Assembly (NCBI RefSeq): GCF_001580015.1
Contig: NZ_LSZQ01000046.1
Coordinates: forward strand, 27,121 to 91,120
Source of the DNA: Cephaloticoccus primus
GTDB lineage: Bacteria; Verrucomicrobiota; Verrucomicrobiia; Opitutales; Opitutaceae
Direction: 5' to 3'
DNA length: 64,000 nucleotides
The position numbers and the translations under genes were made by a program. Position 1 is the stretch's first letter. The number at the start of each line of letters is the position of its first letter. The notes below the pieces were generated by a model. It made no database searches. It had not been told where the DNA came from and was given only the letters and a program-made list of their open reading frames with translations. Shown one piece after another: positions 53,206 through 64,000 of the stretch.

Positions 53206-53446
53206 GTTTTTCGAGCTCCTCTCTAAGTTTCCTTACCAAGTAGGCCTTCACCTTACCATCTCGGCCAGAAACAACAACCATCGGAGGCCAACCTTCTTTA
53301 TCGTAAACACGATGACTCCCGCGCTGGCGTTTTGCCGAATAGCCCAGGTGCGGCAGCAAAATACAAAACTCCTCAAGACGAATACCCGCGTCGTGCTCGC
53401 CCTGTTGGCTCCGAACTCTTTCCAAAACTTTTTTCCAATTGGCCAT
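53189..53446 (-). CDS. hicA: HicA-family toxin (mRNA interferase)
   Basis: An 85-residue HicA-type protein with a double-stranded-RNA-binding-like fold. The hallmark is the catalytic His in LPHLGYSAKRQRGSHRVYDKEGWPPMVVVSGRDGKVKAYLVRKLREELEKHGY. HicA cleaves mRNA and is neutralised by HicB. ATG 53446 (MANWKKVLERV) is taken as the start because the longer frame upstream is Arg/Pro-rich and unrelated. It is followed by hicB with a 17-bp overlap. Confidence 0.85.
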   Translation of the reverse strand: MANWKKVLERVRSQQGEHDAGIRLEEFCILLPHLGYSAKRQRGSHRVYDKEGWPPMVVVSGRDGKVKAYLVRKLREELEKHGYRS

Positions 53447-53526
53447 ACTGGAGGAGCTCCAAACGCGGAAACTGCTGATCAAGGCAAAGGGGCAAGGCGA
53501 GTTGAAACGCCCTCCCCTTCGGCACA

Positions 53527-54005
53527 TCAATTCTTTGCGTGGAAGAGCTTTTCTTCGGCGGTGGTGATTGCCGCGAGGAAGGCGGCGGGAGTTGACGCGC
53601 TGAGGAGCGCGGCGCGGTTGTCCGCCGAGGCGAGGATTTTGCACAGGGTACTCACCACGCGCAGGTAGTCGCCCGGGCTGCTGGTCGGCGTCCCGAGCAC
53701 GAAGAGCAGGTGCACGGGCGACTCGCAGTTTTCGAAGCGCAAGCCCGCCGCGCTACGCCCCACTGCGAGGACGACACGGCCCACGTGCGAAGTGCGGGCA
53801 TGGGGCAGCGCAACGCTGTTTCCAAGGTAGGTGCTATCGAGCCGCTCGCGCTCGATCACTTGCTCAAAGAAGCGGTCGTAGTCGCGCATGTCGGGGTGCG
53901 CGCGGAGCGGCTCGGCGACTTCGCGCAGGGCGGCTTCGTGCTCCGTCGCGCGCAGGTCGAGCGTCAGGAGCTCGGGCGAAAGCAGGGGGCTGAGGCGCGC
54001 ATTCA

Positions 54006-54006
<1 letters not shown>
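53527..54006 (-). CDS. ptsN: PTS EIIA-type (PtsN-like) phosphocarrier
   Basis: A 159-residue protein of the EIIA-Ntr/fructose type. The phospho-accepting His lies in YLGNSVALPHARTSHVGRVVLAVGRS. The surrounding fold fits (RERLDSTYLG, VHLLFVLGTPTSSPGDYLRVVSTLCKIL). In other bacteria PtsN takes part in nitrogen and potassium regulation and is often near rpoN, which is also close here. Its ATG overlaps the gyrA stop (TGATG), so it is probably translated together with gyrA. Confidence 0.88.
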
Positions 54007-56630
<2,624 letters not shown>

Positions 56631-56734
56631 GGTAGGTAAATCAGTGCAGGGATTGCGGTGTGGAGAAGGGCCCGGAGGCGGGCGGCGGGCGGGCGGTGCT
56701 GCGCGCGCTGCTCACAAGGCCGATGTGCCAGCTT

Positions 56735-60340
<3,606 letters not shown>

Positions 60341-60372
60341 ACCACCACCCGCCAGATAAGACGGGGCCACCA

Positions 60373-60680
60373 CCACTGCGCGTGGGGGCGGCACGCAAGC
60401 CGCACAGTTGAATGAAATCCCTGGCTGGTGCTCAGGTGGAAATTTAACCCATAAACTTTTTTGCCGCGCCCCAATGGGTTTCCGCTTCATTCGCGTACGG
60501 GCTGAGGCACCTGACGAGCCGCCAACGAGCGGCTCGCAGAATGGAACGGTCGAAGACCGTGTCGCAACGCGACAGGGGGAGTTCATGTAAATTTGCGATT
60601 TTGTTCGGGCGCAAAGCGCACGGGCAAAATCGCAAATTATAATGGCACGTGGCGCCACGCCACCGCCCCACGCGTAGTGG
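60373..60680 (+). repeat. NPE copy 13 (forward), left arm deleted, F cassette inside
   Basis: The element starts with CCACTGCGCGTGGGG but then jumps to GCGGCACGCAAGCCGCACAG: the GCAGGC hairpin and the whole left arm and loop of the long palindrome are missing. A beta-type hairpin, the core (TTTTTTGCCGCGCCCC), an internal F cassette (GACGAGCCGC-CAACGA-GCGGCTCG, CGGTC-GAA-GACCG, about 60518-60559) inside the TGTCGC hairpin, the TTTGCGATTTTG stem and CCCCACGCGTAGTGG follow. It ends 13 bp from the 3' end of rnpB. Confidence 0.9.
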
Positions 60681-60693
60681 AGCCTCTCGTGAA

Positions 60694-61220
60694 AACTGGT
60701 TTTGGGGCCGGTAAGCCGGATTCTGTTCCGCGCCGCGAGGCGGCTAAGCCACCGCGCGGCACTTCGACTGTCATTTATCTCAGGACGAGAAGCGCGGCCC
60801 TGCTCTCGCCCTGGCCTGCGCGCTCCCTCGGACTCGCGGCCCGCAGGCCCCAAGCCCGCGAAGCGCAACACGCTGCGGCATACCCGAGACTGTGGGGCGG
60901 GCCGCCCAGTCTCCTATTTTGCCTTGCACCGGATGGGGTTTTTCGTGCCGCCAAACGCTCGCGCGTGGCGCGGTGGGCTCTTACCCCACCTTTTCACCCT
61001 TACCCGCACCGCGCGATTCACGAGAACCACGCCGCACGGGCGGTTTGTTTTCTGTGACACTGTCCGTCGACGCGCCTTGACGCGCGCCTCCCGTGCTTGA
61101 GTGCGCCAGGCGCAACTCTCGCACGGCATCCTGCCCTGCGGTGTCCGGACTTTCCTCTCCGTCGGCGTTTTTTCAAAGAAACTACACACTTGGAGCGACA
61201 ATCAGGCCCCAAAACCAGTT
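60694..61220 (-). ncRNA. rnpB: RNase P RNA
   Basis: The catalytic RNA that matures tRNA 5' ends, bacterial type A. On the minus strand the conserved parts occur in order: GAGAGGAAAGTCCGGAC near the 5' end, CACAGAAAACAAACCGCC, GGTAAGGGTGAAAAGG, GAGATAAATGACAG and ACAGAATCCGGCTTACCGG at the 3' end. The ends are set by a perfect P1 helix between 61205-61220 and 60694-60709 (AACTGGTTTTGGGGCC and its complement). At about 527 nt it is longer than the E. coli RNA (377 nt), so some helices must be extended. Confidence 0.93.
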
Positions 61221-61341
61221 CCGCCACTAGAGGCGCCGCCCGCAGCCACTTCGAGCCTTTTTATTCCCGCTGCGCCAAGTTACGGTTGACGCGAGCCGCG
61301 CGCTTTGGCTGCGTCTCCCACTTCGTTAACGCACTCCATTC

Positions 61342-61629
61342 ATGGCCAACACCAAATCCGCTATCAAAGCCGCGCGCAAAACCGTGCGCCTGACCGCTCG
61401 CAACAAAGCGACCAAGACCCGCCTCAAGACCCTGCACAAGAAGCTCGACGCCGCAGCCAAGGCCGGTGACTCCGTGGCCCTCAAAACCGCGGCCTCCAGC
61501 TACACCTCGGCGATGGATAAGGCCGTAAAGTCCGGCGTCGTCCACCGCAACGCGGCCAACCGCGCCAAGTCACACGCCGCCTTGAAAATCAAAGGCACCG
61601 CGACCGCCGCCGAGCCCCTCGCCGCCTGA
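61342..61629 (+). CDS. rpsT: 30S ribosomal protein S20
   Basis: A 95-residue S20 that binds 16S rRNA early in 30S assembly. The family start MANTKSAIKAARKTVRLTARNKATKTRLKT and the later VHRNAANRAKSHAALKIKG are clear. A short acidic/Ala tail (TATAAEPLAA) ends it. It is divergent from rnpB and followed by a terminator at 61788. Confidence 0.96.
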   Translation: MANTKSAIKAARKTVRLTARNKATKTRLKTLHKKLDAAAKAGDSVALKTAASSYTSAMDKAVKSGVVHRNAANRAKSHAALKIKGTATAAEPLAA

Positions 61630-61787
61630 GCGGGCCGAGTCGACACACGCAGGAAACCTGCGGGAAAACCATAGCGCTACCCGCGCAGCTCGCAGCTCTT
61701 GCCGCGGCTCCCACAAACTCGCAGCGCCGAGCCACAACACACGCCCAAAGCCGCGTATAGCGTTCCTGCCCCGCCCCTCTCTCCTCC

Positions 61788-61818
61788 AGCCGCAGCCCCT
61801 TCCCGCTGCGGCTTTTTT
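61788..61818 (+). terminator. Rho-independent terminator after rpsT
   Basis: Arms AGCCGCAG (61788-61795) and CTGCGGCT (61806-61813) form an 8-bp stem with a 10-nt loop, followed by a run of six T (61813-61818). It ends the rpsT transcript about 160 bp after the stop and isolates the toxin-antitoxin pair downstream. Confidence 0.85.
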
Positions 61819-61927
61819 GTACCCGAGTAAAATTCAACTCCAGAGACACCTCTTCCCATCCGGAAAATGTCACGTTGCGCTCAGCGGCTCAGGAAACATT
61901 TTTCCCATACCCCAAAGGAAAACAGCC

Positions 61928-62203
61928 ATGACGAAAACGATGACAGCACGCGAAGCTCACGCGCAGTTTTTTGAGGTGCTCGACGAAGCACAGGCAGGGG
62001 CAGAGGTGATTATCGAGCGCGACAATCGCCCGGTAGCCCGCCTGATTCCCTTTCCAGAACTCAACTCCCCCGCCTCAAAGCCCACAGAGCAACGCCTGGA
62101 AACGATTGGAAAACTCCGCCAATGGGCCCGAGAAGCCATCGTAGGTCCGCCCCTTACGATTGAGGAAATCATCTCTGCTCGCGATGAAGGCCGTCGTTAT
62201 TGA
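61928..62203 (+). CDS. Phd/YefM-family antitoxin
   Basis: A 91-residue antitoxin. The N-terminal Phd fold is clear: MTKTMTAREAHAQFFEVLDEAQAGAEVIIERDNRPVARLIPFPE. The C-terminal half is the expected toxin-binding tail (RLETIGKLRQWAREAIVGPPLTIEEIISARDEGRRY). It should bind and neutralise the PIN toxin next to it and repress the shared promoter. ATG 61928 has a Shine-Dalgarno AAAGGA at the right distance. Its stop overlaps the toxin start by 20 bp. Confidence 0.88.
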   Translation: MTKTMTAREAHAQFFEVLDEAQAGAEVIIERDNRPVARLIPFPELNSPASKPTEQRLETIGKLRQWAREAIVGPPLTIEEIISARDEGRRY

Positions 62204-62654
62204 TCCCTCGGTATCGGTCAGTTGGGGCATGGAGGACGAGCAGACTCCATTTAGTGCCCAGTTGCTCACCGAAATACATCGGCGAGCCTTCCTGCCAATT
62301 ACTATCCCGCTGTTTTGGTATGAGCTGCGAAGCGTGATGATCAATAACGTGCGCCGTGGCAGAGTTCGTGCGGACAAGGTCTCGGAGTTTTTGCGCTACA
62401 TGCACACACTCGGGATAGCCACGCGAACGACACCCACAGACGACGAGGTATGCGCCCTCGCCTATCGATACCAACTCACTGGTTATGATGCGAGCTACCT
62501 TGCTCTCGCAGTAAGCGAACGGGCAATCCTCGCCACCAACGATCAAGACTTGGCGCGGGCGGCTTTCGCGGAAGGCTTGGAGCTGAGAACGCTACTCGCG
62601 CCCGAAAGATACCGCAGCGGAGCTAAGGGCCACCAGCCGTTCCCTAAACCTTAG
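62184..62654 (+). CDS. PIN-domain toxin (VapC-like)
   Basis: A 156-residue PIN-domain ribonuclease. Acidic catalytic positions are present: Asp in MKAVVIDPSVSVSW, Glu in PLFWYELRSVM, Asp in LTGYDASYLALAV and Asp in LATNDQDLARAA. This is the usual PIN set. It is paired with the Phd/YefM antitoxin and overlaps its end by 20 bp. A small inverted repeat TTCCCTAA/TTAGGGAA (62640-62658) covers its stop codon. The RNA target is unknown. Confidence 0.88.
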   Translation: MKAVVIDPSVSVSWGMEDEQTPFSAQLLTEIHRRAFLPITIPLFWYELRSVMINNVRRGRVRADKVSEFLRYMHTLGIATRTTPTDDEVCALAYRYQLTGYDASYLALAVSERAILATNDQDLARAAFAEGLELRTLLAPERYRSGAKGHQPFPKP

Positions 62655-62676
62655 GGAATCGCTCACCGGCTCCACG

Positions 62677-63174
62677 CTAGGGCAGCTCGGCGTTCAGGAT
62701 GGCGGCGGTTTGCGACTCGCGGTGGGCAGTCACGGCTTTGGCAGCTTTCACGGCAGTTTCGTCGCCACCGGTCGCCAGGATTTGTGTGGCAAAGTGCGCC
62801 GCGTTGATCGCTCCCGCCCTGCCAATCGCAAAGGTCGCCACCGGTACGCCCCCGGGCATCTGTACGATCGAGAGCAGCGAATCCAGCCCCTTGAGCACGG
62901 CCGACTCTACCGGCACACCGAGGACGGGCAGCGGCGTCAGAGCCGCCACCATCCCGGGCAGGTGCGCGGCGCCGCCCGCCCCCGCGATGATTACTCGCAG
63001 CCCACGGCTCGACGCCTCTTTGGCATAGCTGACGAGTAGCTCGGGCGTCCGGTGGGCACTGACGACCCGTTTTTCGTAGGCCACGCCCAGCCGGTCCAGC
63101 ACGCCCGCCGCATGCTGCATCGTCTCCCAATCCGAAGTGCTGCCCATAATCAGTCCCACAAGCGGTTTCGTCAT
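62677..63174 (-). CDS. purE: 5-(carboxyamino)imidazole ribonucleotide mutase
   Basis: A 165-residue class I PurE that moves the carboxyl group of N5-CAIR in purine synthesis. It has [72 protein letters not shown] and [20 protein letters not shown] 63174 fits the family start. The ATG overlaps the stop of the upstream PEP-CTERM gene (ATGA), an unexpected coupling between a surface protein and a purine enzyme. No purK adjoins it. Confidence 0.94.
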   Translation of the reverse strand: MTKPLVGLIMGSTSDWETMQHAAGVLDRLGVAYEKRVVSAHRTPELLVSYAKEASSRGLRVIIAGAGGAAHLPGMVAALTPLPVLGVPVESAVLKGLDSLLSIVQMPGGVPVATFAIGRAGAINAAHFATQILATGGDETAVKAAKAVTAHRESQTAAILNAELP

Positions 63175-64000
63175 GACTTCAGCAATGACCGCTTCCCACG
63201 CCTCCGCCAAGCCACGAATCCCAGCACACCGAGCGAAAACACCGCCCCATAAGTCGCAGGCTCGGGGACGGGAAGCTGCCCAAAGCCATGTCCCGCACCA
63301 ATCTCCCAATAGTCTTTATTGTACTCTCTGACACCTGCGGGACCTTCATTATCAAAGTGTATTTTCCCTAGCGCATCGGCTAGCCCCTGGCTGCCCTTTC
63401 TAACTAATAAATGATCATAATTCCTAACCCAAAGTGTAACCTTTAATAATCCGCCATCAGCTATTACCAAATCATTTAAGTAAATTTTACTAGTACGCTC
63501 ATTGGAGATACTAATAGTACCAAAGTCACGTACAGTGATCCTGTTAACCTCTTTCATCAGAGAAAACTCGCCATCATAAAACTCAATTTCACCTCCTCCA
63601 GATATCACAATATCATCCCGTTGCGAAACTCGATATTCACTATCAATTCGCAATACCCCTTTATTCACATTGATAGTTCTAAGGGGGGCTACGCTCAGCT
63701 TTTTAGGGTTTATACTACTCTCTCCCTCGCTCTTCCCCCGCTTATCATCTGTCAAGTTACTTCCGCTCTGCTCTTTGTGCTTTTTCCGCTTCTGTCCTCG
63801 TACTGGATCACCCAGATTTAAATCAGCTAAACTGGAAACACCAGTAGTTATTTCCGCTCTGTACATATCCCCCTCCTGCTGCTCCAGAATTTTATTTATC
63901 CACTGACTCTCTCCTATCCTCAGAATGTCCGCACGAAGGACATCCGTATTTATATTATAGATACTAATACTCGGGGGGGGGGGGGGGGGGGGGGGGGCTA
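63171..64000 (-). CDS. PEP-CTERM surface protein, AT-rich, 5' end beyond window
   Basis: The frame is open from the window edge to the stop at 63171; the longest ATG-started part (from 63866) has 231 residues. The sequence has Lys/Glu-rich linker ([30 protein letters not shown]), beta-rich repeats ([39 protein letters not shown]) and a PEP-CTERM signal: [32 protein letters not shown]. Base composition from about 63300 is far richer in A/T than the rest of the window. Upstream of the ATG the frame stays open through a 25-C tract (eight Pro codons), so the real start lies outside. The stop overlaps the purE ATG. Confidence 0.82.
   Translation of the reverse strand, partial: APPPPPPPPSISIYNINTDVLRADILRIGESQWINKILEQQEGDMYRAEITTGVSSLADLNLGDPVRGQKRKKHKEQSGSNLTDDKRGKSEGESSINPKKLSVAPLRTINVNKGVLRIDSEYRVSQRDDIVISGGGEIEFYDGEFSLMKEVNRITVRDFGTISISNERTSKIYLNDLVIADGGLLKVTLWVRNYDHLLVRKGSQGLADALGKIHFDNEGPAGVREYNKDYWEIGAGHGFGQLPVPEPATYGAVFSLGVLGFVAWRRRGKRSLLKS
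63973..63997. repeat. 25-G homopolymer tract at the window edge
   Basis: Twenty-five consecutive G on the plus strand, C on the coding strand of the PEP-CTERM gene. It is in frame as seven CCC and one CCG codon. Tracts this long change length easily during replication, so this could switch the gene on and off. It could also be a sequencing artefact (poly-G). Confidence 0.85.

Noticed and set aside
62640..62658. Terminator at the TTCCCTAA/TTAGGGAA inverted repeat over the PIN toxin stop
   Set aside because: The stem is AT-rich with a 3-nt loop and has no T-run on either side, so it is not a convincing terminator.

Overview
The window is a GC-rich, gene-dense bacterial chromosome segment, probably from Verrucomicrobiota, class Opitutae. 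The lineage is inferred, not proven. It rests on two PEP-CTERM surface proteins (one with autotransporter-type beta-strand repeats), a TonB-dependent receptor, rpoN and an RpoD-type sigma factor, glycogen metabolism genes, and a gene order that is not proteobacterial. Nearly all genes are housekeeping; no phage, IS, transposase or CRISPR array is visible.

Layout. 1-4627: a manganese-type ABC importer (ATPase cut by the window edge, lipoprotein binding protein), a frameshifted TonB receptor and a divergent MntR-type regulator. 5053-14352: a large PEP-CTERM beta-repeat protein, a two-domain iron-type permease, an EamA exporter, a CE7 esterase and a TPR protein. 14796-20765: glmM-trpD, uppP and a secretin. 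21055-23459: gamma carbonic anhydrase-like protein and a ydbL-ynbE-ydbH lipid-transport set with an unusually short YdbH. 23484-30574: glgP, mutL, argH, osmC. 30806-34668: tRNA-Ala(CGC), a histone-tail plus putative carbohydrate-binding protein, an acyltransferase, an ABC ATPase, a dienelactone hydrolase. 35048-49877: hrpA, a tail-anchored unknown, glgC, glmS, trpE, rpoD, hisS, HU. 50055-59467: menG, an A-type Fe-S carrier, rpoN, hicAB, ptsN, gyrA, gyrB. 59597-64000: a coiled-coil protein with a decayed zinc ribbon, rnpB, rpsT, a Phd/PIN toxin-antitoxin pair, purE and an AT-rich PEP-CTERM gene preceded by a 25-G tract at the window edge.

The most striking content is between the genes. About a dozen copies of a 300-390 bp element fill most of the larger intergenic gaps. 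Each copy is a fixed series of hairpins around a conserved unpaired core, bounded by inverted terminal repeats. Between copies the loops stay constant while the stems change on both arms together, so pairing is kept although sequence is not. A smaller two-hairpin cassette (F) occurs outside, inside and apart from these elements, as if it moves on its own. Almost every copy begins or ends within tens of bases of a stop codon. I do not recognise this family; it resembles BOX, REP/BIME or MITE elements only in general style. I call it NPE (nested-palindrome element) below. Forward means the end with the GCAGGC-GGT-GCCTGC hairpin is on the left.
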